From positions 1 through 7,464 of the forward strand of contig CAJKKX010000106.1 of assembly GCA_905200565.1 (NCBI GenBank): DNA of 7,464 nucleotides, written 5' to 3'. The notes beneath the pieces are model-generated. The model had not been told where the DNA came from and did no database searches. It saw only the letters and a program-made list of their open reading frames with translations. This DNA is from an uncultured Lachnospiraceae bacterium. Its GTDB lineage: Bacteria > Bacillota_A > Clostridia > Lachnospirales > Lachnospiraceae. Positions 1 to 6,305 of the stretch are shown piece by piece. The stretch's first letter is position 1. Each line of letters begins with the position of its first letter. The translations under genes and the position numbers were made by a program.

Positions 1-39
1 AGTTGCCTGATGATATTCTGGATGGATTCCTTCCTTCAT
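1..39 (-). CDS. rpmE: 50S ribosomal protein L31, 5' fragment
   Basis: Only the first 13 codons lie in the window, read leftward from the ATG at 39-37: MKEGIHPEYHQAT. This matches the N-terminus of bacterial ribosomal protein L31 as I remember it (M-[KR]-E-G-I-H-P-x-Y-x-x-A-T), a small protein of the large ribosomal subunit. The start is supported by a Shine-Dalgarno sequence on the minus strand (GAGGTGA, plus positions 45-51) five bases before the ATG. The next expected segment, a zinc-type Cys motif in many L31 proteins, is outside the window, so the C+ or C- type cannot be told. A strong promoter and a long structured leader precede it. Confidence 0.88.
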   Translation of the reverse strand, partial: MKEGIHPEYHQAT

Positions 40-234
40 GTTCTTCACCTCAATTATATTTTTTGTGAACTGCTTATCCGTACTTCCTCCGCAGAACCTG
101 TTTTCTGCGGTATACGAACCCATTTCCGGTCAATGCCGCTCCTCATGTTTCCACGGCAAGCTTCCCCGGACTATCCCTGTAAGTCCCTACAGTTTTGCTT
201 TTGCAATACGCAAAGAACGCATCACGCAAACAGC
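40..234 (-). promoter_or_regulatory. Long structured 5' leader of rpmE
   Basis: About 195 nt separate the predicted transcription start (near 234) from the rpmE start codon, and no credible gene lies in that stretch. On the minus-strand RNA I see an 8-bp perfect hairpin (CCGCAGAA / TTCTGCGG, 6-nt loop, 89-110). A nested pair of short helices precedes it: TCCGG/CCGGA joining 166-170 with 125-129, enclosing GCCG/CGGC joining 154-157 with 135-138. Further upstream are two competing hairpins, CTGTA/TACAG and GGACT/AGTCC, which share bases. The 8-bp hairpin is not followed by a U run, so it is not a terminator. Leaders through which L31 controls its own synthesis are known in bacteria. That this is one is inference from position and structure; I cannot check it against a covariance model. 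Confidence 0.55.
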
Positions 235-240
235 GATTGA

Positions 241-269
241 ATTATAGCACAGCCTATCCGGGAATGCAA
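241..269 (-). promoter_or_regulatory. Sigma-A promoter of rpmE
   Basis: Read on the minus strand: TTGCAT (plus 264-269), a 17-base spacer, then a perfect TATAAT (plus 241-246). A TGC directly before the -10 also makes it an extended -10. Transcription should start near 234 and run left into rpmE. The promoter sits only 25-50 bases after the permease stop codon, and I see no terminator hairpin between them, so read-through from the ABC operon into rpmE is possible. Confidence 0.8.
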
Positions 270-293
270 GCATTTTTCATCCAAAAGGTTCCG

Positions 294-1546
294 CTATTCA
301 TGCCGCAATGCGTCGATCGGATTCAGATTGGCCGCCTGAATAGATGGCAGCAGTCCGAACACAATACCGATCAGCATGGAAAACAGTACCGATACGATAA
401 TCGCCGGAATACTGATGGCAACCGGAATATCCGCCATCTTTGAAATCGCTTCCGCCAGGATAATTCCCGCTACGACCCCAATAATTCCTCCCATACTGGT
501 CAGAACCGCCGCCTCTGTCAAAAACTGTCCTAGAATTTTCTTTTTCTTCGCTCCAATCGCCTTTTTCAGTCCGATCTCGCTGGTACGCTCCGTGACAGAC
601 ACCAGCATGATATTCATAACGCCGATGCCGCCGACGAGATACTGGCAATCCAGATCAACTGAATGTTGGTCGCCTCACTGAGCGCCTGCTGATCCTGCGC
701 CTGCTCCAGCACGTCCTTCGACTTATATTTAATGTCCGAACTGGACACGTTCAGATTCTGATTCAGAATATCTGCCGTTTTTTTGCCGGCCCTGGTCATG
801 TCATCCGTCGTCTCCGCCTTCACGACCACGTTCTGGGGTTCATCATATTTATACACGATGCCCCATGCTGCGGAAGGAATATAAACGATGCCGCTGGCCT
901 CGTTCCCAAGATACGTCTCGTAATCCTCCATGCTGTTGATGACCGGTTCAAATTCTTCCTTTTTCTGCGCCACGCCGATAACCGTAAACGGTTCGCCGCT
1001 GATCTCAATTGTTTTCCCCAGGGCGCTCTCCTCCTGAAACAGACTGCTCGCCGCCGTCTGATCGAGAATGGCTACTTTATGAAAAGCTGTAAAATCCTCC
1101 TCCAGAAACTGTCTTCCCGTACGCACCGTGTAGCCGCAGGTGGCAAAATACTCGGAATCCACGCCCAGGACATTCGCTCCCTGAAGATTCTTATCCCGGT
1201 AAAAAACGCCTTCCGCATAAGTACGGCTGTTATAAAAAGATACGCGCTCCACGCCGTCCAAATCCAGAATCTCCTGCCGTACCTCCTCGCTGATTACCGG
1301 AATCCCTTTCGGTACCGGATTATAATCCGAAAAATCATACGTCCAGTCCCCCTGGTAAATCTTTACATCTACCGTATTATTTCCTGCCCCCAGCAGGTTT
1401 TCCTTAATCTGTTCATTCGTTCCCTGAATCGTGGAAACGATCGAAATGATGGAGGCAATACCGATAATAATACCAAGCATCGTCAGGAAGGAACGCATTT
1501 TATGTGACCATACCCCCTGTAATGACAATCGAATATTTTCTAGCAT
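294..1546 (-). pseudogene. MacB/FtsX-type ABC transporter permease, frame-shifted
   Basis: This is the membrane subunit of the ABC system encoded upstream. The N-terminal part (1546-614, 310 aa) begins MLENIRLSLQGVWSHKMRSF, has a first membrane helix at about residues 19-41 (LTMLGIIIGIASIISIVSTI) and then the roughly 230-residue extracytoplasmic domain of MacB-like permeases. It derails in the second helix at ASIS, reads SAASAL and stops at TGA 616-614. The normal continuation, LVGGIGVMNIMLVSVTERT, is in another frame and runs through two more helices to the family's typical end DALRHE and TAG at 296-294. Joined, the protein would be about 415 aa, the usual size. The start is firm: AGGAGG lies nine bases before the ATG and contains the upstream gene's TAG stop. 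The C-terminal part could restart at the ATG at 617-615, which overlaps the TGA as ATGA. It is either a pseudogene, a split permease, or a sequence error. Confidence 0.85.
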
Positions 1547-1558
1547 CTCTTCGTCCTC

Positions 1559-3358
1559 CTAATAAGCAATCTCACCTGCTGAGTCGTCATCCTCTTCTAT
1601 CCTCGCGCCTTCCACTACATTTTTCCCGTACGGAAAAGCAATCCTGTCATCCAGTCCCAGTCCGCTCTTGATTTCTACATTGGTCGAATATACCGTAGCT
1701 CCCGTCTTAATATACTGCTTTGCCAGACGGCCGTCCTCATCTGCTTTATATACATAACTCTGTCCATTTTCGGAACGGATATATGCCTTTGGCAGATAAA
1801 TAGCCGAACTGTCCGGACTGCTGTTCTCATCCAGCGTCAGCTCCACGTACTCATTGTTTCCAAGTCCGTCCGAATCCTCGATATATGCCATAAACGGATA
1901 TTTGGAAGCTTTCGCTTCCCCGCTGTACCAGTAGTTGTCTGAGGTATCCGGATATTCCGAAATCTCCGTAATCTCCGCCGTAAAGGACATGCCGCTTTCA
2001 TAGGACATCCCGGACATGGTGGTGCCCACCTGAACCTCGCCAAGCTTCAGCTCGCTGATCGTCCCCCGGACATACATCCCCTCGCTGCTGGTAACCGTCA
2101 GGAAAGCCTCTCCGTCCACCTCGCCAACTTCCGGATCTCCTACCGTTTTTACCACACCGTTAATGGTCGCCGTTACCGTCGCCTCATTGAGCTTTCTCTC
2201 CGCCTGTTTTACACTGATTCTCGCCTCTCGCAGATCAAGCTTCAAATCCTTGATTTCATCCTCTTTTTCTTTGATTGCTTCCTTCAGCTCGGTGGCCGTG
2301 TAGAAATCGTCTCCAAGATCTCCGAAATCATCCCCCCAGATACCGTCATCCGGCTCATTATCCGGTTCATCCACATCCGGAACATTCTTTGTAATTCCGT
2401 CGCTTCCAAACGTCCATGTGATATCCGGCGCATAAGCTTTGTCCACTTTTACCGTTCCATTAACGCTGATGGATTTCACAAAGCCTCCATTGACCGAATC
2501 ACCCTCACGGATTTCAAGGATCGCATAGCTTCCCTTTCCGTCCTGGTTCATTCCGCCCTTTTTCTTTGAAGTACCCGCTTCGTTATAACCGAGAATTTTA
2601 TTCATAAAGGAAGCATAGATCGTCGTGCCTTCCTTACAGAAGAATACATATGGGTCGTCCTGTGTACCGCTTCCCTTATAGGGTTTGGAATCATAATTGA
2701 GCTTACTGACCGCTTTGATCTTACTGAGAGGAGATTTTTCCGTTTCCCCGGAGGGCTCCTCATTCGGGTCAAACACCTCTTCTTTCCCCGGTCCCTGTGT
2801 TTCTGGCGCCTGTGTCTCCGGCGCCGGTGTCTCTGGCGTCTGTGTCCCGGTATCCGGCGTCTCCGGAATCTGGCCGGTTTCCTCGCTTGCAGCCGTCATC
2901 ACTGCGTCCGTCTTTACCAGCACGGCATCCCCCTGTCCTCCTGTACTGGCAGCGCCGTCCGGAACCGGCGTGATCTTCTTAAGTTTTTCCAAATCCTGTT
3001 CCGCCGTTTTGATCTTAAGCTTCGTCGCCTGCCTGTTCAGCTTTTCCGACTCCAAATCCAACTCAAGAAGCGTCGTGTCATAGGAGAGAAGCTTGTCTCC
3101 TATTTTTACCTGATCTCCCTCTTTTACATAGAGCTTATCCACCAGTTCATCTTCCAGATATACATTCTGCGTCGCATTTGCGGTAATGATTCCGCTGGTA
3201 GAGCTTCCCTCGCCCCACCATCCCATGTTCAGGCTGGACACAGATTGTACCTTTACAGGGCTGGCATTGCTTTTTACCAGATGATAAACGCCATATCCTC
3301 CTCCTGCCACCAGAATGACTGCTCCTATGCTGACTGCTATTATGGTTTTCTTTCTCAC
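1559..3358 (-). CDS. Large HlyD/MacA-like membrane-fusion adaptor with tip insertion
   Basis: A 599-aa extracytoplasmic adaptor for the ABC transporter, related to YknX/MacA/HlyD. The start is GTG (3358-3356), preceded by AGGAGGTGG; it overlaps the ATPase stop as GTGA. Visible order: a membrane anchor (residues 5-27); first half of a lipoyl-like domain (about 55-95, with VDKLYVKEGDQVKIGDKL); coiled-coil helix 1 (about 97-130); an insertion of about 220 residues; helix 2 (about 354-392); second half of the lipoyl domain (about 393-425, TATINGVVKTVGDPEVGE); a beta-barrel (about 426-515); and a membrane-proximal domain ending in acidic residues. The insertion holds a TPETPAPETQAPETQ repeat (about 166-189), a globular stretch containing GSGTQDDPYVFFC (229-241) and a Asp/Gly-rich segment (327-352). 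Ordinary adaptors of this family are roughly 350-450 aa. The substrate cannot be told from the sequence. Confidence 0.9.
   Translation of the reverse strand: MRKKTIIAVSIGAVILVAGGGYGVYHLVKSNASPVKVQSVSSLNMGWWGEGSSTSGIITANATQNVYLEDELVDKLYVKEGDQVKIGDKLLSYDTTLLELDLESEKLNRQATKLKIKTAEQDLEKLKKITPVPDGAASTGGQGDAVLVKTDAVMTAASEETGQIPETPDTGTQTPETPAPETQAPETQGPGKEEVFDPNEEPSGETEKSPLSKIKAVSKLNYDSKPYKGSGTQDDPYVFFCKEGTTIYASFMNKILGYNEAGTSKKKGGMNQDGKGSYAILEIREGDSVNGGFVKSISVNGTVKVDKAYAPDITWTFGSDGITKNVPDVDEPDNEPDDGIWGDDFGDLGDDFYTATELKEAIKEKEDEIKDLKLDLREARISVKQAERKLNEATVTATINGVVKTVGDPEVGEVDGEAFLTVTSSEGMYVRGTISELKLGEVQVGTTMSGMSYESGMSFTAEITEISEYPDTSDNYWYSGEAKASKYPFMAYIEDSDGLGNNEYVELTLDENSSPDSSAIYLPKAYIRSENGQSYVYKADEDGRLAKQYIKTGATVYSTNVEIKSGLGLDDRIAFPYGKNVVEGARIEEDDDSAGEIAY
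2794..2867 (-). repeat. Imperfect minisatellite encoding a Pro/Thr/Glu linker
   Basis: Inside adaptor 2, imperfect tandem units of about 12-18 bases (plus-strand core ggcgcctgtgtctcc and variants) encode PETPDTGTQTPETPAPETQAPETQ-type residues, about 166-189 of the protein. Such linkers are flexible and extended and are common in Gram-positive surface proteins. The repeated DNA makes copy-number change by slippage likely; that is inference. Confidence 0.75.
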
Positions 3359-4044
3359 AGAGCCACCTCCTCTTTTGCACGTTCAGAAATCTCTCCGTCA
3401 AAAATATCCACAATTCTTCTCGCATGACGCGCAATCGCACTGTCATGGGTAATCATAATGACGGTCACTCCCTCTTCATTCAGTTTTTCGAAAAGCTCCA
3501 TGACCTGTTTTCCCGATTTGGAATCCAGCGCTCCGGTCGGCTCGTCCGCCAAAAGAATCTTCGGCCTGTTCACCATTGCCCTGGCAATAGCGACTCTCTG
3601 CTTCTGTCCGCCGGAAAGCTGGTTTGGCACAAAACTCATACGGTCGGAAAGCCCCACCCGCTCCAATGCCTCAGCAGCTAACCGGTTTCTCTCCTTTTTC
3701 GATACGCCCGCATAGATCAGCGGCAGCGCCACGTTTTCCAGCGCGGTCTGTCTCGGCAGAAGCTGAAAGGTCTGAAACACAAACCCGATTTTATTCAGCC
3801 TGATGTCTGCCAGATCATTTTCCTTTTGAAGCAGGATATCCTCCCCGTCCAGCTTATAGCTTCCGCTGGTGGGCTTATCCAGACAGCCAATAATGTTCAT
3901 CAGTGTAGATTTTCCGGACCCGGAAGGCCCCATGATCGCTGCATATTCGCCTTCTTCCACGTGAAGTGTTACATCCTTTAATACCGGAACCACCATACTT
4001 CCCTGAACATAATCTTTATAAATATGGTCTAATTCAAGTATCAC
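3355..4044 (-). CDS. ABC transporter ATP-binding protein, MacB/LolD/YknY type
   Basis: A complete 229-aa ATPase that powers the neighbouring permease from the cytoplasmic side. All motifs are intact: Walker [10 protein letters not shown] (39-47), Q-loop Gln 91 in VFQTFQLLP, signature LSGGQKQR (143-150), Walker B ILLADE (163-168), D-loop GALD (171-174) and switch His 200 (MITHD). The signature and the following ADEPTGALD are typical of the subfamily that pairs with MacB/FtsX-like permeases (LolD, MacB ATPase domain, YknY, BceA). The start is GTG at 4044-4042, overlapping the TGA of adaptor 1 as GTGA, with GGAGGG about eight bases upstream. The 3' end overlaps the next gene in the same way, so translation of the three genes is probably coupled. 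With the permease broken, this ATPase may lack a normal partner. Confidence 0.96.
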   Translation of the reverse strand: MILELDHIYKDYVQGSMVVPVLKDVTLHVEEGEYAAIMGPSGSGKSTLMNIIGCLDKPTSGSYKLDGEDILLQKENDLADIRLNKIGFVFQTFQLLPRQTALENVALPLIYAGVSKKERNRLAAEALERVGLSDRMSFVPNQLSGGQKQRVAIARAMVNRPKILLADEPTGALDSKSGKQVMELFEKLNEEGVTVIMITHDSAIARHARRIVDIFDGEISERAKEEVAL

Positions 4045-5468
4045 TCCATTCCCTCCATTTCTCCGCTGATCTTACCCGACACGCTCGGCATACTGTCTAT
4101 GCCTTCTTCCTCTTCATCTTCTTCGAATCCCATAGCATCGTCCGGCATTTCTTCATCTCCGCCTTCCGGCAGGCTCTCCCCGCCATCCATACCGGAAACT
4201 CCTTCCATTTCACCCGGTTCGTCAAACTCCGGAATGTCGCCGCCGTCCATGCCGCCCATATTTTCCATCTCACCGGCCTGGTCAACATTCTTTACCGCCT
4301 GATTGCCAACCTCGATCGTCTCATCCGGGAACGCGATATAATCCTCCTCTGTCAATCCATCCGTGATCTGGTACTTCTGAAGCTCTTCATCAAACTCACC
4401 CAGCGTTACCTCCCGCTTTTCCATCCTGTCTTTCGAATTTGCCGCCCAGACATACGCTTTTTCATCCTCCTGAACAATATAATAGCTGTCCAGCCAGATT
4501 CCTTCCCGTTTTTCCTCTTGTCCGTAATCCATCTCGATATAGACATGCTGTCCCAGCATCAGTCCGTCCGCATTTTCAAGCTCCACATAGAATGGGTAAT
4601 TGGTGGAATTATCCATAGAATCTGAACTTACATAATAATTATTTTCGTTCTTTTCCGGATTCTCCAGGTCAACCGCCGTCATGGTTCCTCTCCATACATC
4701 CTCGTTTACTCTGGAATGTACCAGAACCGACTGTCCCTCTATAACCGCAGACATGTTCTGCTCATTGACCGTGCCCTTAATCCGAAAAGAACCCGTAGCC
4801 AGAATCGTCATGAACGCTCCGCTCTCCCCCGTCATTCCGCCCATGTCGCCGGAGTCCTGAGAATCCTCCTGGATAGACTTCACCACGCCGTCCATCTCAC
4901 TCGTAACGGTAGCGTTCGCAATGCTGTTTTTGAGCTTTTCGATCTCTACCTTCTTACTTTTCTGTTCATATTCTTTTCTCTTGATCTCGTTTTCTGCCGT
5001 ATTGATCTGTGTGGTATAGCCAAGCTGCATGTCTGAGGATGCGCTCGCCTTTTCTTTTTTCAGAGAAACGATCTGCTCTTTCGTCTGCTCAATCTCATTT
5101 GCCAGACGGTCCAGGTCGATTTCCGCCTGTGCCAGATTCTCCTCCATCTCCTCTACATTATAGGTGAAGAGCTTATCGCCCGTCTTTACCTCATCGCCCT
5201 CTTTTACGAGAATTTCATCCACCTTTTTGTCCGAAGGAAGCTTGATCTCCCAGGTTTTCTGTGGTTCTACGATGCCGCTAAACCTGTCCGTCAGTCCGTT
5301 CCCGCTTCCCAGTCCGCACAGATCTGCAACCGAATCCACATAAACCGAATGCTCCGACTTTCCACCGGAACTGCCGCCGCTCCGAACTACCGCAAACGCC
5401 ACGCCTGCTGCCACCACCACCGCTAATGCTGCTCCTATCACTATCATCTGCTTTTTCTTGATTTTCAT
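4041..5468 (-). CDS. HlyD/MacA-like membrane-fusion adaptor with Met/acid-rich tail
   Basis: First gene of the operon, 475 aa from the ATG at 5468-5466. I prefer this start to the in-frame ATG at 5480-5478 because GGAGGG lies just before it and overlaps the earlier ATG, which itself has no ribosome binding site. From the preferred start: a membrane anchor (about 8-29); lipoyl-like half 1 (about 62-104, VDEILVKEGDEVKTGDKL); coiled-coil hairpin (about 106-186) with a short turn; lipoyl half 2 (about 187-223, TVTSEMDGVVKSI); beta-barrel (about 226-316); membrane-proximal domain to about 388. A low-complexity tail of some 80 residues follows, rich in Asp, Glu, Gly and Met, with the duplicated pattern GEME..-GMDGG. 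Unlike adaptor 2 the hairpin has no large insertion. Role: couples the ABC permease to substrates outside the membrane, as in YknX or MacA; substrate unknown. Confidence 0.92.
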   Translation of the reverse strand: MKIKKKQMIVIGAALAVVVAAGVAFAVVRSGGSSGGKSEHSVYVDSVADLCGLGSGNGLTDRFSGIVEPQKTWEIKLPSDKKVDEILVKEGDEVKTGDKLFTYNVEEMEENLAQAEIDLDRLANEIEQTKEQIVSLKKEKASASSDMQLGYTTQINTAENEIKRKEYEQKSKKVEIEKLKNSIANATVTSEMDGVVKSIQEDSQDSGDMGGMTGESGAFMTILATGSFRIKGTVNEQNMSAVIEGQSVLVHSRVNEDVWRGTMTAVDLENPEKNENNYYVSSDSMDNSTNYPFYVELENADGLMLGQHVYIEMDYGQEEKREGIWLDSYYIVQEDEKAYVWAANSKDRMEKREVTLGEFDEELQKYQITDGLTEEDYIAFPDETIEVGNQAVKNVDQAGEMENMGGMDGGDIPEFDEPGEMEGVSGMDGGESLPEGGDEEMPDDAMGFEEDEEEEGIDSMPSVSGKISGEMEGME

Positions 5469-5523
5469 AGGTCCCTCCATGTATATAATAGAAATTTGGT
5501 ATCAATGATGTATATCCACACTC

Positions 5524-5529
5524 AGTATA
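5524..5529 (-). promoter_or_regulatory. Extended -10 promoter of the ABC operon
   Basis: On the minus strand TGC-TATACT (the -10 at plus 5524-5529) is an extended -10 element. I find no good TTGACA-like -35 at 16-18 bases, which is typical of promoters that need an activator. Transcription would begin near 5517, giving a leader of about 50 nt before the preferred adaptor 1 start. No other convincing promoter lies between here and 5468. Confidence 0.55.
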
Positions 5530-5552
5530 GCACGCATATCCGTTCATACCTA

Positions 5553-5568
5553 CTTAAAATTCCCTTAA
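5553..5568. promoter_or_regulatory. Candidate response-regulator site, 11-base CTTAA direct repeat
   Basis: CTTAA occurs at 5553-5557 and again at 5564-5568, exactly 11 bases apart (on the minus strand TTAAG-N6-TTAAG). Head-to-tail repeats of one helical turn are the usual binding pattern of OmpR/PhoB-family response regulators. The repeat covers about -36 to -51 relative to the predicted start, where an activator would contact RNA polymerase. No two-component genes are in the window, so the regulator is unknown. Confidence 0.45.
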
Positions 5569-5606
5569 GATTGAATTGCGGTTTTATAAGGTTTTCCGCT
5601 GTTTTT

Positions 5607-5626
5607 GTTGCTAACGTGTTGCTAAC
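5607..5626. repeat. Perfect 9-base direct repeat GTTGCTAAC, 11-base period
   Basis: GTTGCTAAC at 5607-5615 and 5618-5626, separated by GT. It lies next to the AT-rich tract at the transition from operon to accessory sequence. Two close copies one helical turn apart suggest a protein-binding site, for example for a recombinase arm or a regulator. No partner copy occurs elsewhere in the window, so I cannot call it an attachment site. Confidence 0.6.
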
Positions 5627-5673
5627 CGTTTTTATCTATTTGTTTTTACTTTTTACTTTTTTATATTATTTAA

Positions 5674-5691
5674 GGACGGCTCACCGCCGCC
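5674..5691 (-). terminator. Possible weak terminator after the leftward small genes
   Basis: Read leftward, GGCGGC-GGTGA-GCCGTCC forms a six-pair GC-rich hairpin with one bulged base. It is followed by TTAAATAATAT, which has only a poor U run. It lies downstream of the 60-aa gene and before the ABC promoter, the right place to stop leftward transcripts, but the missing U tract keeps confidence low. Confidence 0.3.
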
Positions 5692-5705
5692 CTCTATGAA
5701 ATTAC

Positions 5706-5735
5706 TTGCTATTTTCAAGGAATCTCTGCTATAAT
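5706..5735 (+). promoter_or_regulatory. Rightward promoter facing into the 60-aa gene
   Basis: TTGCTA (5706-5711), an 18-base spacer, and a perfect TATAAT (5730-5735) preceded by TGC, an extended -10. The predicted start is near 5742. No rightward gene follows; the RNA would begin with the imperfect hairpin at 5746-5771 and then run antisense through the leftward 60-aa gene. An antisense RNA or a leftover promoter are both possible. Confidence 0.5.
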
Positions 5736-5777
5736 CTTCCTGATGGGGAGCGGTGGCAAGCCCGCCCTCCCTGTTGC

Positions 5778-5960
5778 TCATTCATTAATTTTCAAATCCT
5801 CTGTTACAACTCCCATTGCTTCAAGTTTTGCTTTTGTTGTCCTGATCTGATAATCAATTTCCTTTTCTCTGTCGCCTGCTGTTTTGATTCTCTGCAAATC
5901 TGCGAATTGGTCAATTAATATTGCAATCTGTTCTTTTTCTGTCATTTCCATTACCTCCAT
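5778..5960 (-). CDS. Small acidic helical protein of unknown function, 60 aa
   Basis: I do not recognise this protein. Counted from the ATG at 5960-5958 it is 60 aa, starting MEVMEMTEKEQIAILIDQFA. AAAGGAGG lies eight bases before that ATG and fixes the start; an upstream in-frame ATG would add 14 residues but has no ribosome binding site. The sequence is charged and looks almost wholly alpha-helical, with heptad-like leucine/isoleucine spacing, and ends in DLKINE. There is no Cys, signal peptide or membrane segment. It has its own consensus promoter just upstream, lies directly downstream of the helix-turn-helix gene, and has an antisense-facing promoter beyond its 3' end. Such arrangements are common in mobile-element control regions, where the small partner may be an accessory regulator; that is inference. 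Confidence 0.7.
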   Translation of the reverse strand: MEVMEMTEKEQIAILIDQFADLQRIKTAGDREKEIDYQIRTTKAKLEAMGVVTEDLKINE

Positions 5961-6013
5961 TTTGCTTTCCTCCTTTCGGGAATCAGATTTTCTTGCCCTC
6001 ATCTGATAATATT

Positions 6014-6042
6014 ATTATACATTATTTTTAATGTTTTGTCAA
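6014..6042 (-). promoter_or_regulatory. Consensus promoter of the 60-aa gene
   Basis: On the minus strand, perfect TTGACA (plus 6037-6042), a 17-base spacer and perfect TATAAT (plus 6014-6019). The spacer and -10 contain TTAAAAATAATGTAT (plus 6017-6031), which also occurs exactly in the divergent region at 6343-6357. So strong a promoter within a regulator locus would be expected to need repression. Confidence 0.85.
6017..6031 (-). promoter_or_regulatory. Putative operator copy in the 60-aa gene promoter
   Basis: TTAAAAATAATGTAT on the minus strand, identical over 15 bases to plus 6343-6357. With flanks the match is AAC[A/T]TTAAAAATAATGTAT, one difference in 19. It overlaps the -10, where a bound repressor would block RNA polymerase. 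The binding protein is presumed, not shown, to be the adjacent helix-turn-helix regulator. Confidence 0.5.
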
Positions 6043-6059
6043 CACTTTTTACACCTTTT

Positions 6060-6272
6060 TTAATGTTTTTCATCTTCTATATACTTGATAATATTCCCTG
6101 GTTGCATATCCAACAAAGCACAGATTTTTTCCAGTGCAATCATTCCTACCATCTCATTTTTTCTGATGGATTGTATTGCATTTTCTCCTAACAACTTTTC
6201 TTTCCGTAATCTTCCTGTATTATATCCGGCTTCCTTTAGGGCTTCCAATACATCGATTTTGTATGTTATCAT
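6060..6272 (-). CDS. Cro/CI-family helix-turn-helix regulator, 70 aa
   Basis: A single-domain DNA-binding protein, MITYKIDVLEALKEAGYNTG onward, ending NIIKYIEDEKH. Its layout matches small XRE (HTH_26-like) regulators of Firmicutes mobile elements: an N-terminal beta/helix segment, a tyrosine-threonine turn before the first HTH helix (YNTGRLRKEKLL, about 17-28), the recognition helix region GENAIQSIRKNEMV (about 29-42), and the C-terminal signature LEKICALLDMQPGNIIKYI (47-65). It probably acts as a repressor at the neighbouring promoters. The start ATG at 6272-6270 is preceded by a weak GGTGGG site. Its own promoter lies at 6306-6334. It is transcribed away from the rightward small-protein cluster, the standard layout of a divergent repressor switch. 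Confidence 0.85.
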   Translation of the reverse strand: MITYKIDVLEALKEAGYNTGRLRKEKLLGENAIQSIRKNEMVGMIALEKICALLDMQPGNIIKYIEDEKH

Positions 6273-6305
6273 TCTATCCCACCCAATTCTAAACTATATA
6301 TATTC

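Larger units (their letters stand above)
5469..5777. other. Gene-free region between ABC operon and accessory genes
   Basis: About 310 bases with no gene I can support. It holds the ABC operon promoter and CTTAA repeat, the GTTGCTAAC direct repeat, an AT-rich tract (about 5627-5672), a GC-rich hairpin (5674-5691), a rightward extended -10 promoter and a second imperfect hairpin (5746-5771: GGGAG/CTCCC plus CGG/CCG with a two-base bulge). The change from operon sequence to AT-rich sequence with small accessory genes happens here, so this is where an element boundary would be expected. Confidence 0.6.

Noticed and set aside
10..247. Two overlapping rightward open frames of 76 and 69 aa
   Set aside because: They lie opposite the rpmE leader and start codon, lack ribosome binding sites and have unlikely, Cys/Phe-rich composition.
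614..648. Programmed -1 ribosomal frameshift in the permease
   Set aside because: No slippery heptamer occurs at the junction, and the fused product would still be two residues short in the membrane helix.
2697..3083. Rightward 128-aa frame with SGVCVSGAG-like repeats
   Set aside because: The repeats are simply the other strand of the Pro/Thr/Glu linker of adaptor 2; no ribosome binding site.
3966..4625. Rightward open frame of 219 aa
   Set aside because: It runs opposite the end of adaptor 1 and the start of the ATPase, whose motifs are unmistakable. Its His/Phe/Ile-rich composition is that of an antisense shadow.
5521..5636. Leftward open stretch without a start codon (ends ...LKGILSRYERICVLY), considered as a gene remnant
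   Set aside because: It is only about 37 codons, has no start, and overlaps the ABC promoter and the direct repeats. I could not tie it to a protein family.
5496..5918. Rightward frames of 67 and 70 aa in the region before the 60-aa gene
   Set aside because: No ribosome binding sites, and the composition is that of AT-rich non-coding or antisense DNA.
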